Shown here: positions 26,955 through 34,689 of the stretch, piece by piece
Layout of the letters: each line of letters starts with the position of its first letter
Position numbering within the stretch: position 1 is the first letter of the stretch
Assembly (NCBI GenBank): GCA_947489665.1
Contig: CANLEH010000005.1
Span: 62,001 to 126,000 of the forward strand
Direction: 5' to 3'
From: an uncultured Roseicyclus sp.
GTDB taxonomy: Bacteria > Pseudomonadota > Alphaproteobacteria > Rhodobacterales > Rhodobacteraceae
Length of the DNA: 64,000 nt
Position numbers and translations under genes: made by a program
Notes under the pieces: model-generated
The model's database searches: none
Seen by the model: the letters and a program-made list of their open reading frames with translations, nothing else
Told to the model about the DNA's origin: nothing

Positions 26955-27136
26955 GCCAGCAAGAAAGCCGCTGAAAACTTCCCACGGGATAGCTTATTCC
27001 TGACATTCGCCTCTCGCTCACTGATTCCAATATCAGCAAGCCTTTCAACAAGTTGGGCGTATGTCACTCCCTGGCGCTTCAACTCGGCTTTCAGAAGGTT
27101 GGCGGCCTTGGTTTCCCACTCAGTTTGTTCGGGCAT
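26915..27136 (-). CDS. Cargo protein: DUF6471 small helix-turn-helix protein
   Basis: A 73-residue protein matching the DUF6471 pattern: AANLLKAELKRQGVTYAQLVERL, then REANVRNKLSRGKFSAAFLLACLTAIG. The helices resemble a Cro/XRE fold, so it is probably a small DNA-binding regulator. An AGGTGA ribosome site precedes the ATG. It faces away from the transposase gene across a 102-base gap holding repeated GATACGT-like words. It could therefore repress the transposase, its own operon with the two-TM protein, or both. Confidence 0.8.
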   Translation of the reverse strand: MPEQTEWETKAANLLKAELKRQGVTYAQLVERLADIGISEREANVRNKLSRGKFSAAFLLACLTAIGAHQLHL

Positions 27137-27181
27137 GTGTCACCTATGATGCGAAAGTATCGTAAATGATTACATAAGCCC

Positions 27182-27210
27182 TTGTAGGGGATACGTCTAC
27201 ATACTATATG
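27182..27210 (+). promoter_or_regulatory. Possible transposase promoter
   Basis: TTGTAG and TATATG spaced by 17 bases, 29 bases before the transposase ATG. The related words GATACGTCTAC and GATACGTAAGC overlap or follow it, with TATCGTAA nearby. They could be binding sites for the DUF6471 protein. Confidence 0.4.
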
Positions 27211-27238
27211 CGATACGTAAGCATCGGATATAGTGACA

Positions 27239-28201
27239 ATGGCACAGCATTTTCTTCTCTCGGCAGCATCCCGCACCCTCAGCCTTCGCAAGATCTACAA
27301 GGCTGGCGAGGACGCGGCGTATCGCACCTTCTGCGAAATGCGCTGGCCTGAGACGAACGGCGAGGCCGTGTGCCCGCGCTGTAGCCATGACGAAACCTAC
27401 AGCATCACCACGCGCCGCAAGTTCAAGTGCAAGGCCTGTGCGCACCAGTTCAGCGTCACGTCCGGCACCATCTTTGCCTCGCGCAAGATGGACTTCGTGG
27501 ACCTGCTGGCCGCGATTTGCATCATCGTGAACGCCGCCAAGGGCGTGTCCATGGTGCAGCTTTCCCGCGATCTGGACTGCCAATACAAGACGGCCTTCGT
27601 GCTGGCCCACAAGCTGCGTGAAGCCATGGCAGAGGAAGTGCAGACCGGCGAAGTGCTGGACGGCCACGTAGAAGTCGATGGCGCTTACTTCGGCGGTCAT
27701 ATCCGCCCTGAGAACCACAAGGCAGACCGTGTGGATCGTCGCTTGAAGCGCCACCAGAACGGACGCCGCCGCGTTGTCGTCGCCCTGCGTGAACGTCAAG
27801 GCCGTGTGTTGCCGTTTGTGGCTCACACAGAGGCCGAGGGCGTGGCACTGGTGCGTGAGAACGTGTCCCGAATGGCAACCGTATCAGCCGACGAAGCGAG
27901 CCATTGGGACATGCTGCACGGCGCATGGGACGTGGAGCGCGTCAACCACTCCGAGGTCTACAGCGATCACGGCAAGCACACCAACATGGTGGAAAGCTAC
28001 TTTGCCCGCCTGCGCCGCATGGTTATGGGCCAGCACCACCACGTAAGCCCGCAATACCTGCACCAATATGCGAACCACGCTGCATGGCTCGAGGACAACC
28101 GCCGGAAAAGCAATGGCGGGCAGGCCATGGGCTTGGTGCAGAACGCCATGGGTGCTCGAGTTAGCCGCCAATGGAAGGGGTATTGGCAGCGAGCTTCTTA
28201 A
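27239..28201 (+). CDS. IS1595-family (ISXO2-like) transposase
   Basis: A 320-residue DDE-type transposase. An N-terminal zinc ribbon has two C-x-x-C pairs (VCPRCSHDE and KCKACAHQF) at about residues 45-65. Catalytic positions fit the family: D in HVEVDGAYFGG near residue 144, D in VSADEASHWD near 215, and the N/E region in HTNMVESYFARLRRMVMG near 246, followed by the HQYANHAAWLEDNRR tail. The reading frame is intact, so the element may be active. The ATG at 27239 is used; a GTG at 27233 in the same frame is also possible. Confidence 0.95.
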   Translation: MAQHFLLSAASRTLSLRKIYKAGEDAAYRTFCEMRWPETNGEAVCPRCSHDETYSITTRRKFKCKACAHQFSVTSGTIFASRKMDFVDLLAAICIIVNAAKGVSMVQLSRDLDCQYKTAFVLAHKLREAMAEEVQTGEVLDGHVEVDGAYFGGHIRPENHKADRVDRRLKRHQNGRRRVVVALRERQGRVLPFVAHTEAEGVALVRENVSRMATVSADEASHWDMLHGAWDVERVNHSEVYSDHGKHTNMVESYFARLRRMVMGQHHHVSPQYLHQYANHAAWLEDNRRKSNGGQAMGLVQNAMGARVSRQWKGYWQRAS

Positions 28202-28420
28202 AAAGAACACTAAGTGAACGTTGTAGGGGTAGACGCTTAATGTAGCTTTGCGGTAACTGTGACATACAGGTGCTAGGGGGCTTTCTTGGCGGTCAGCCCT
28301 CCTAGCAGAAAACCATATCCATGTCGTCGCATGGGGCCTCCCTGTACCTCGGTCTATGCCTGAATCGGCAGAATCCGTCAACCCATGCTGCGGCGCAGAA
28401 TGCCCAAGGAGGGCAGTGCG
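28202..28420 (+). other. Gap between transposase and RhuM gene with a bulged hairpin
   Basis: 219 bases inside the element with no convincing gene. A hairpin at 28272-28306 pairs GCTAGGGGGC with GCCCTCCTAGC (one bulged T) over a 14-base loop. It lacks a T-run, so it is more likely a leader structure or protein site than a terminator. The promoter of the RhuM gene should lie here. Confidence 0.4.
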
Positions 28421-29446
28421 ATGGCTAAAAGGCCTACTTTTGAGCGCCTTAAAGATGGCGTCCGTGGTGTCGTGGATAGCGTCAAGACGACGCTTGGATT
28501 CGACGTGGTGGCGCGCTTCCAGGATGGAGGGACTGAGGTCGATTTCCCCATAGACATGGAGGGAGATACGGTCTGGGCGACCACTCAGCAGATCGCTGAC
28601 TTGTTTGAGATTGACCGTTCTGTAGTCTCGAAACACATCAAAAAAATCTTCTCTACGGGTGAGTTGGATCGCTCAAGCGCAACCTGTGCAAAATTTGCAC
28701 AGGTTCGCGTCGAAGGTGAACGCGATGTGTCACGAGAAGTCGAGCATTTCAGTCTCGATGTCATCTTGGCGGTCGGATACAGAGTTAGCGGAAAGCGTGC
28801 GACAGCGTTTCGGAGGTGGGCATCGAACGTTCTCAAGGGCTACATCCAAGATGGGTACGCCCTCAATGGGAAGCGGTTGGATGCAGATCCGTCTGCTCTT
28901 CTACACCTAGCTCAAGAAGTTCGCGCCATTCGGACTTCAGAAAAGAACCTCTACTCTCAGGTACGTGAAGTTTTCTCGCTCGCAGCCATCGATTATGACA
29001 AGGATAGTCCAGAAGCTCGAAAGTTCTTCGCCGAGGCGCAGGATACCATGCACTATGCCGCGACCGAGATGACGGCATCTGAGATCATCGTAAAGAGGTG
29101 TGATGCGTCGAAACCGAATATGGGGCTCGTTGCGTTGGGCAATCAACGCCCGACCAAAGCTGATGTGTCGGTGGCAAAGAACTATTGCCCTGCTGACGAA
29201 CTTCGCCGGATGCAGCTTATTGGCGAGGCGTTTTTGCTTTACGTGGAAGGGATAGCCGAGCAAGAAAAGCAAGTTTCAATGGCTCGCCTGCTGGCCAAAT
29301 TCCAAGGCATGGTCGAGTTCTACGATTATCCTGTCTTCCCAGGTTATACCTACAAGCGCCCTACAGCGAAAGAAGCCAAGCGCTTTGCAGGTAAACAGTA
29401 TGAACTGTTTAAGCAGGATTCCCCTACGCAGACTGCGGAGACTTAA
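28421..29446 (+). CDS. Cargo protein: RhuM family
   Basis: A 341-residue RhuM-family protein (named after Salmonella rhuM; biochemical function unknown). The family core is clear: WATTQQIADLFEIDRSVVSKHIKKIF near residue 52 (HTH-like), then CAKFAQV near 90. Next come VEHFSLDVILAVGYRVSGKRATAFRRWASNVLKGYI near 108-143 and a C-terminal helical part ending in QYELFKQD. The ATG at 28421 has a strong AAGGAGGG site 7 bases upstream. RhuM genes are often found in defence or restriction-modification islands. Here it is transposon cargo. A perfect palindrome lies inside the gene at 28681-28705. Confidence 0.88.
   Translation: MAKRPTFERLKDGVRGVVDSVKTTLGFDVVARFQDGGTEVDFPIDMEGDTVWATTQQIADLFEIDRSVVSKHIKKIFSTGELDRSSATCAKFAQVRVEGERDVSREVEHFSLDVILAVGYRVSGKRATAFRRWASNVLKGYIQDGYALNGKRLDADPSALLHLAQEVRAIRTSEKNLYSQVREVFSLAAIDYDKDSPEARKFFAEAQDTMHYAATEMTASEIIVKRCDASKPNMGLVALGNQRPTKADVSVAKNYCPADELRRMQLIGEAFLLYVEGIAEQEKQVSMARLLAKFQGMVEFYDYPVFPGYTYKRPTAKEAKRFAGKQYELFKQDSPTQTAET
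28681..28705. repeat. Perfect 12-bp-arm palindrome inside the RhuM gene
   Basis: AACCTGTGCAAA, one central A, then TTTGCACAGGTT. It covers the codons for the conserved CAKFAQV motif. The middle part follows partly from the codons needed for C-A-K-F-A, but the outer six bases on each side are not forced by the protein. Confidence 0.7.
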
Positions 29447-29471
29447 ATCTCTCACGGGGTTTGCGCTGGCC

Positions 29472-29894
29472 TTACGAGGCCAGCGACCACTCAAACCGCC
29501 CCATCCTGTCTTTGACGCCCACCACAACCCCGCGCTGGCGCAGCAGTCTCAGCGCTTTCGACACGCGCCGTGTAACGTCCATGACAAGCCGCTGATCCGT
29601 GATGTTCCGGCCTTCCTCTGCGCAAATGCGTTCGGCCAAATCGCGCGATGATAGCGGCTCACCCTTGCGGAGTTCCCGCAAAAGGCATTGCCTCAACTCA
29701 TTCCGGACAAAGATCACCAACCGATGCTCACGCACCTGACGGCCTTCTAGGTCACCCTGATAGCCTAAGGCGTCCAGCACTCGGTCTATGGCTTCTACGT
29801 CATTGCAGACCTCAGCTTGGCGCACTCTGATAGCCTGTAGTTCAGCCATCATGTCGTCACGGGTCTTAAGCAGTCCGGTGATTGTCTGTTCCAT
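29472..29894 (-). CDS. Cargo protein: coiled-coil plus winged-helix protein
   Basis: A 140-residue protein. Residues 1-45 form a likely coiled coil (LLKTRDDMMAELQAIRVRQAEV). Residues about 60-140 look like a winged helix (LSSRDLAERICAEEG, then VTRRVSKALRLLRQRGVVVGV and a short beta-hairpin FEWSLAS). I know no named family. It is probably DNA-binding. It converges with the RhuM gene (25 bases between the stops) and starts 43 bases inside the right inverted repeat, so it may bind the element end. Confidence 0.65.
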   Translation of the reverse strand: MEQTITGLLKTRDDMMAELQAIRVRQAEVCNDVEAIDRVLDALGYQGDLEGRQVREHRLVIFVRNELRQCLLRELRKGEPLSSRDLAERICAEEGRNITDQRLVMDVTRRVSKALRLLRQRGVVVGVKDRMGRFEWSLAS

Positions 29895-29937
29895 GCGCGG
29901 AACCTAGCAAAACAAGGCACGCGGGGATTCACTTTTT

Positions 29938-29961
29938 TTGGTGCGTTTGCTACATAACACC
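29938..29961. repeat. Right terminal inverted repeat of the IS1595-type element
   Basis: 24 bases ending GCTACATAACACC, the exact reverse complement of 25987-26010. Confidence 0.9.
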
Positions 29962-29971
29962 GTTCCTGCGC
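29962..29971. repeat. Target-site duplication, right copy
   Basis: GTTCCTGCGC, matching 25977-25986. IS1595 elements usually make 8-bp duplications, so ten identical bases is two more than expected. Confidence 0.8.
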
Positions 29972-30631
29972 CGTGACGTACTGGAAAAAGTCGGGGCCTG
30001 GGACGCGCACAATGTCACCGAGGATGCCGAACTGGGCCTGCGTCTGGCGCGCGCAGGCTACAAGACCGAGATCGTGGACACGACCACATTTGAGGAGGCC
30101 AATGCCGCCGTGGCCCCGTGGATCCGCCAACGCTCCCGCTGGCTGAAGGGCTACCTTATGACCTGGGGGGCCGCGATGCGCCGCCCGGCTGAGCTTTGGC
30201 GCGAATTGGGTGCGATGCGCTTCTGCGCCTTGCAAGTGCAGTTTTTGGGGGCTGTGCTTGGCTTTCTTTTCGCTCCGCTTTTGTGGAGCTTCATGGTCAA
30301 GATGTTCGGCCTCTGGCACCCGCTGGATGCGGTGCTGTCCCCAACAGGCTATCTCATCCTCGGCGGTGCGATGCTGGCGGGCTTGCTGATGTCCATCGGC
30401 GTCTCGCTTTATGCCTGCCGCGCGCCCCATCTGCGCCATCTCAGGCCCATCTCCCCATTGGTCGAGCCCTACTACCTGTTCGGCACGGTGGCCGCTTGGG
30501 TTGGACTGGTGGAGGTGATGGCCAAGCCCTTCTTCTGGGCCAAGACAACGCACGGCGCTTTCGGCGGGTCCGAGGCTGACCACAGCGCCAACACCGGCAC
30601 GGCAGACAAGCAACTCCACGCCGCCGAGTGA
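29972..30631 (+). pseudogene. Glycosyltransferase family 2 protein, 3' part, separated by the IS1595-type element
   Basis: 220 codons continuing the gene cut at 25986. Joining the two gives the uninterrupted GT2 sequence TTLFLRR-DVLEKVGAWDAHN and a 669-residue protein. This half holds the base motif TED (HNVTEDAELGLRL), the QRSRWLKG acceptor/processivity motif and three C-terminal helices. It has no start codon or ribosome site of its own at the junction, so it is unlikely to be made as a working enzyme. Before the insertion the gene would have made an inner-membrane glycosyltransferase for an extracellular or surface polysaccharide. Confidence 0.9.
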
Positions 30632-30635
30632 GCGC

Positions 30636-31271
30636 CTAGGCCCCCTGCGCCTCTTCCTTCAAACGAACCTTGAAGGCCGTCGACAAATGCGATTTCAGCG
30701 CGTCCGCCGCGCGGTCGCCGTCCTGGTCGGCAATGGCATCCACAATCGCCTCATGCTCGGCCAGCGCATCCTCGCCCCGGCCTTCCGCCGCCAAAGACGT
30801 GCGCGCCATCAACGCCATGGAGCGATAGACAAGGTCGAGCTGCTGCACGAGATAGCGGTTGTGCGAGGCCAGATGGATCTGGTGATGAAAGCGCTTGTTG
30901 GCCCGCGCCAAGGCCTGCGGATCGCCTAAGAGCGCGCGGTCCTGTTCGACCATATCGCGCAGAACGGCCACCTCTTCACTGGCGGCGTGTTTGGCGGCAA
31001 GACGGGCCGCCAGCCCCTCAAGCTCCTGACGCACCGTGTAAAGCTCCGCCATCTGCCCGTGATCGAGCGAGGCCACGATCAACGACCGCCCGTCGCGCGT
31101 CAAAAGCGATTGTGTCTCAAGCCGCTGTAGCGCCTCCCGGATCGGCGTGCGGCTGACCCCGAACCGTTCGGCCAACTCGCTTTCCACCAGACGCGCACCG
31201 GGGCGATAGACGCCCGCATCAATCGCATCCAGGATCATCGCATAGGCGTCTCTTTGGCTGACGTCGCTCAT
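30636..31271 (-). CDS. GntR-family regulator, FCD (FadR) subclass
   Basis: A 211-residue regulator. The N-terminal GntR winged helix (ILDAIDAGVYRPGARLVESELAERFGVSRTPIREALQRLE) fills residues 13-60. The C-terminal all-helical FCD domain contains metal-site residues in LARANKRFHHQIHLASHN near 145 and in HEAIVDAI near 185. It is convergent with the glycosyltransferase fragment (4 bases between). Its start is 99 bases from the divergent HAD gene. The ligand and targets are unknown. Confidence 0.9.
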   Translation of the reverse strand: MSDVSQRDAYAMILDAIDAGVYRPGARLVESELAERFGVSRTPIREALQRLETQSLLTRDGRSLIVASLDHGQMAELYTVRQELEGLAARLAAKHAASEEVAVLRDMVEQDRALLGDPQALARANKRFHHQIHLASHNRYLVQQLDLVYRSMALMARTSLAAEGRGEDALAEHEAIVDAIADQDGDRAADALKSHLSTAFKVRLKEEAQGA

Positions 31272-31370
31272 GTCACGCTTCCCTTACAGTCCCGTTCCGG
31301 ACGCTACGCGAGGCCCGACGCAACTGTCCAGTGACTTGCCCATCGGGGCGCAGCCCGATAGCCCGCATCC

Positions 31371-32009
31371 ATGGCACAGCTGACCGATATCGAAACCTGG
31401 GTCTTCGACCTCGACAATACCCTTTATCCGCCAACCATGGCGCTCTTCCCGCAAGTCAATGCGAAGATGACACAATGGGTGATGGAGACGCTTGGCGTCA
31501 GCCGGGCAGAGGCCGACCATCTGCGCCACAGCTACTACACGCAACACGGCACCACGCTTGCCGGTCTGATGCAGAACCACGCCATCGATCCCGCCCCCTA
31601 CCTTGTCGCCGTCCACGACATCGACTTTTCTGTCCTGTCCCCCGATCCGGCCCTCGCATCAGCCATCGCGGCCCTGCCCGGGCGCAAGATCATCTACACC
31701 AACGGCACCGCCCCCTATGCCGAAGCCGTCGCGCATGCGCGCGGCCTGTCGGACCTCTTTGATGCGATCTACGGCGTGGAACACGCGGCATATCACCCCA
31801 AACCCTCCGCCGATGCGTTTCAGACCGTCTTCGCAAAAGACGGGCTTTCCCCGACACGCGCCGCGATGTTCGAGGATGAGGCCCGCAACCTCAAAGTGCC
31901 CCATGCCATGGGCCTGACCACGATCCATGTCGCACCCGCGACCGAACCGGCCGACCATATCCATCACCACACCGATGACCTTGGCAAATTTCTCCGCGCG
32001 CTCGCATGA
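31371..32009 (+). CDS. HAD-superfamily pyrimidine 5'-nucleotidase
   Basis: A 212-residue phosphatase of the SDT1/PYR-5'-nucleotidase type, which removes phosphate from pyrimidine mononucleotides. Motif I is FDLDNTLYPP near residue 13 (nucleophile and acid Asp), motif II is IIYTNG near 105, and motif III/IV are HPKPSADAF near 140 and MFEDEARNLKVP near 163. The length fits. The ATG at 31371 is preceded by a poor ribosome site. Confidence 0.9.
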   Translation: MAQLTDIETWVFDLDNTLYPPTMALFPQVNAKMTQWVMETLGVSRAEADHLRHSYYTQHGTTLAGLMQNHAIDPAPYLVAVHDIDFSVLSPDPALASAIAALPGRKIIYTNGTAPYAEAVAHARGLSDLFDAIYGVEHAAYHPKPSADAFQTVFAKDGLSPTRAAMFEDEARNLKVPHAMGLTTIHVAPATEPADHIHHHTDDLGKFLRALA

Positions 32010-32221
32010 TCGCGCCCTTCCTTGTTTCAAAAACACCTCGGGGGTCAGCGGCTTTTCCGAAGAAAAGCCGCGGCAGGGGGCAGCGCCCCCTGGCCTGAGC
32101 AGGACCGCCCAAGGCGGGCCTGCGAGGCAAATAGAATGCGGGCGCAGCCCGCCCCTTTTGAAAACGACCCGAGACAGTCTGCCGCCTTTCCCGCAGCGCG
32201 CCAGCCCCTACCTTCCTTGGC
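32010..32221. repeat. Intergenic cluster of small hairpins (32049-32092)
   Basis: 212 bases with two adjacent perfect hairpins. The first is CGGCTTTTC with GAAAAGCCG at 32049-32070. The second is CAGGGGG with CCCCCTG at 32074-32092. A third GCGGGC/GCCCGC pair lies near 32135. No gene is supported. They may end the nucleotidase transcript or belong to dispersed palindromic repeats of this genome. Confidence 0.5.
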
Positions 32222-33430
32222 ATGAACGATATGGCTGACATCGACATCTTCATTTCAGGCGGCGGCGTGGCCGGGCTGGCGGCGACCATTGCTTTTGCAC
32301 AGGCGGGTTTCACAACCCTGTGCGCTGACCCGACCCCGCCCATCACCGATCGTGACAGCGATGGCGCGGACTTGCGCACCACGGCGTTCCTGCAGCCCTC
32401 ACAAGCCTTTCTGGACCGCATTGGCCTCTGGCCGCGCCTTGCCGATCACGCCACGCCTCTGCAGGTCATGCGGATTGTCGATGCCGGTGGGCCCGATCCC
32501 GTCGCACGGGCGGCCCATGATTTCGACGCCGCCGACATCTCGGAGGCCCCCTTTGGCTGGAACCTGCCCAACTGGCTGCTACGGCGTGAAATGGTAGCCC
32601 ATATCGAAACGCTGCCTAACGCCAGCTTCCGGTCCGGGATCGGCACGGCTCATGTCCTGACCCGCGCGACCGAGGCGCGCGTCCGCCTAAGCGACGGGAC
32701 ACGCCTGCGCGCCAAGCTGATCATCGCCGCAGATGGGCGCCATTCCCCGGTGCGAGAGGCCGCCCAAGTGCCGGTGCACACAACCCGGTACGGGCAAAAG
32801 GCCTTGGCCTTTGCCGTCACCCATGACGCACCGCACGACAATATCTCGACCGAGATCCACAGAACAGGCGGCCCGTTCACACTGGTCCCGCTGCCCGACC
32901 ATGAGGGGCGCCCTTGCTCGGCCATCGTCTGGATGGAAACGGGTCCCGAGGCACAGCGGCTCGCCGCTTTGTCCGAGCCGGACTTCGAGGCTGAGATGTC
33001 CGAGCGCTCTGCCCATCTTTACGGCCCCCTAAAGCTGGCCTCGCGCCGCACGATCTGGCCGATCATCAGCCAGCGCGCGGAACGGCTGACGGCGGAGCGG
33101 ACGGCCCTCGTCGCCGAAGCCGCCCATGTCGTCCCGCCCATCGGAGCGCAGGGCCTGAACATGAGCCTTGGCGATATTGAGGCGCTGCTGGTCGAGGCCG
33201 AGGCCAACCGTGATGACCCGGGCCGCGCGGCCGGGCTGGACCGCTACAACCGCGCGCGCCTTCCCGAAATCCGGGCGCGTGTTGCGGGTGTCGATGCCCT
33301 GAACCGTGCGTCGATGACGGGCATTCAGCCCTTGCGCGACCTCCGCATGCGCACCCTTGGGCTCTTGCACACTGCGACCCCGATCCGGCGCACGCTGATG
33401 CGCGCCGGACTTGGGACGTCGCGCGGCTGA
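32222..33430 (+). CDS. UbiH/COQ6-family FAD-dependent hydroxylase
   Basis: A 402-residue flavoprotein monooxygenase of the ubiquinone-ring hydroxylase family. The FAD-binding N-terminus is FISGGGVAGLAATIAFAQAG. The family motif is LRTTAFLQPSQ near residue 57. The second FAD motif is LVAEAAHVVPPIGAQGLNMSLGD near 300. That motif has Ala-Glu where the canonical form has Gly-Asp; this variant is common in alphaproteobacterial homologues. It probably hydroxylates a ubiquinone precursor, but which ring position cannot be told. It is convergent with the aminotransferase gene (3 bases between). Confidence 0.85.
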   Translation: MNDMADIDIFISGGGVAGLAATIAFAQAGFTTLCADPTPPITDRDSDGADLRTTAFLQPSQAFLDRIGLWPRLADHATPLQVMRIVDAGGPDPVARAAHDFDAADISEAPFGWNLPNWLLRREMVAHIETLPNASFRSGIGTAHVLTRATEARVRLSDGTRLRAKLIIAADGRHSPVREAAQVPVHTTRYGQKALAFAVTHDAPHDNISTEIHRTGGPFTLVPLPDHEGRPCSAIVWMETGPEAQRLAALSEPDFEAEMSERSAHLYGPLKLASRRTIWPIISQRAERLTAERTALVAEAAHVVPPIGAQGLNMSLGDIEALLVEAEANRDDPGRAAGLDRYNRARLPEIRARVAGVDALNRASMTGIQPLRDLRMRTLGLLHTATPIRRTLMRAGLGTSRG

Positions 33431-33433
33431 CGC

Positions 33434-34564
33434 CTAGTCGAAAACCTTGTCGAGGACGGCCTTGAGCCGTGCCAGCGCGGCGTCGACATCGTAAAGTTTA
33501 TCCAGGCCGAACAGACCCAGGCGAAAGGTCATGAACCCCTCGGGCTCATCAACCTGCAGCGGGACACCGGCCGCAATCTGCATCCCGTGCTCCATAAACG
33601 CCGCACCGGATTTGATCACGGGATCATCGGTGTAGCTGACCACCACACCCGGCGCGCCGAAACCTTCAGCGGCGACAGACACGATGCCCTTTTCCGCAAG
33701 CATCGCACGCACGCCATCGCCCAGGGCCCATTGTGCCTCTTTCAACTTCTCAAAGCCGAATTCGCGCGTCTCGACCATCGTGTCGCGGAAGACGCGCAGG
33801 GCATCCGTTGGCATGGTGGCGTGATACGCATGACCGCCATTTTCGTAGGCTTTCATGATATTGTGCCAGCCCTTGAGATTGCTGGCGAAGGAATTCGACT
33901 CCGTTTCCTCCATCCGTGCGACGGCGCGCTCGGACATCATCACAAGGCCCGCGCAGGGTTGTGCTGACCAGCCCTTTTGCGGAGCGGAGATCAGGACATC
34001 GACGCCCGTGGCCTTCATGTCGACCCAAGCGCAGCCCGACGCGATGCAATCCAATACCATCAGCGCCCCGACCTCATGCGCGGCGTCGGCCAGCGTCTTG
34101 ATGTAGTCGTCGGGCAGGATCACACCTGCGGACGTCTCCACGTGAGGCGCGAAAACGATGCCCGGTTTGGTGTCGCGGATCTTTGCCGTCACTTCGTCGA
34201 TGGGCGCGGGCGCATAGGGGGTTTGGGCTGCGTTGCCGGTGGGGCGCGCCTTCATCACCGTCACCTCGCGCGCAAAGCCGCCCGCGTCGAGGATTTGCGA
34301 CCAGCGAAAGCTGAACCAGCCGTTGCGAACGACCAGAACGTCGGTGTCTTGCGCAAATTGGCGGGCCACAGCCTCCATCCCGAAGGTCCCACCGCCCGGC
34401 ACAAGCGCCACGGCGTCCGCGTTGTAGACGGTTTTCAGCATCGCTGAGATGTCGTTCATCACGCCTTGAAACGCCTGGCTCATGGAGTTGAGCGACCGGT
34501 CAGTGAACACCACCGAGTATTCCAGCAGGCCGTCCGGGTCGACGTTAGGCAAAAGCGCGTTCAT
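33434..34564 (-). CDS. Class V aminotransferase (alanine/serine-glyoxylate aminotransferase-like)
   Basis: A 376-residue PLP enzyme. The PLP-binding lysine is in ISAPQKGWSAQPCAGLV near residue 192, the Asp that holds the PLP ring is in MVLDCIASGCAW near 165, and PGGGTFGMEAVARQF near 57 binds phosphate. The group moves amino groups from alanine or serine to glyoxylate or related keto acids. The exact substrates are not fixed by sequence. It is next to an Lrp-family regulator gene on the same strand, separated by 125 bases, which may control it. Confidence 0.85.
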   Translation of the reverse strand: MNALLPNVDPDGLLEYSVVFTDRSLNSMSQAFQGVMNDISAMLKTVYNADAVALVPGGGTFGMEAVARQFAQDTDVLVVRNGWFSFRWSQILDAGGFAREVTVMKARPTGNAAQTPYAPAPIDEVTAKIRDTKPGIVFAPHVETSAGVILPDDYIKTLADAAHEVGALMVLDCIASGCAWVDMKATGVDVLISAPQKGWSAQPCAGLVMMSERAVARMEETESNSFASNLKGWHNIMKAYENGGHAYHATMPTDALRVFRDTMVETREFGFEKLKEAQWALGDGVRAMLAEKGIVSVAAEGFGAPGVVVSYTDDPVIKSGAAFMEHGMQIAAGVPLQVDEPEGFMTFRLGLFGLDKLYDVDAALARLKAVLDKVFD

Positions 34565-34689
34565 GGGGGCATTTCCTTTTGTAGCAAGTTAGCCATGTGC
34601 TACCCGCGCACCCTGCCCGCGTCACGGTCTATCTTTGCATACAGGGCGCGCCAAGCGGCCCGATCTTCCCCCCTTGTTTCCGATAGGCG

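Larger units (their letters stand above)
25987..29961 (+). mobile_element. IS1595-type transposable element with four cargo genes (3,975 bp)
   Basis: The ends are 24-bp perfect inverted repeats and the flanks are a 10-bp direct duplication, so the borders are set to the base. It holds a central ISXO2/IS1595 transposase on the plus strand. To its left are two overlapping leftward genes (a two-TM protein and a DUF6471 protein). To its right are a RhuM-family gene (rightward) and a coiled-coil/winged-helix gene (leftward). A plain IS1595 element is about 1 kb, so most of this one is cargo. The cargo is visibly less GC-rich than the flanking chromosome. The element sits in a glycosyltransferase gene whose halves rejoin exactly when it is removed. 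The insertion therefore looks recent and intact. Confidence 0.92.

Noticed and set aside
27179-28246. Inner IS ends around the transposase (TTGTAGGGG words at 27182 and 28220)
   Set aside because: They are in the same orientation and match only for about 9 bases; the perfect 24-bp inverted ends are at 25987 and 29961.
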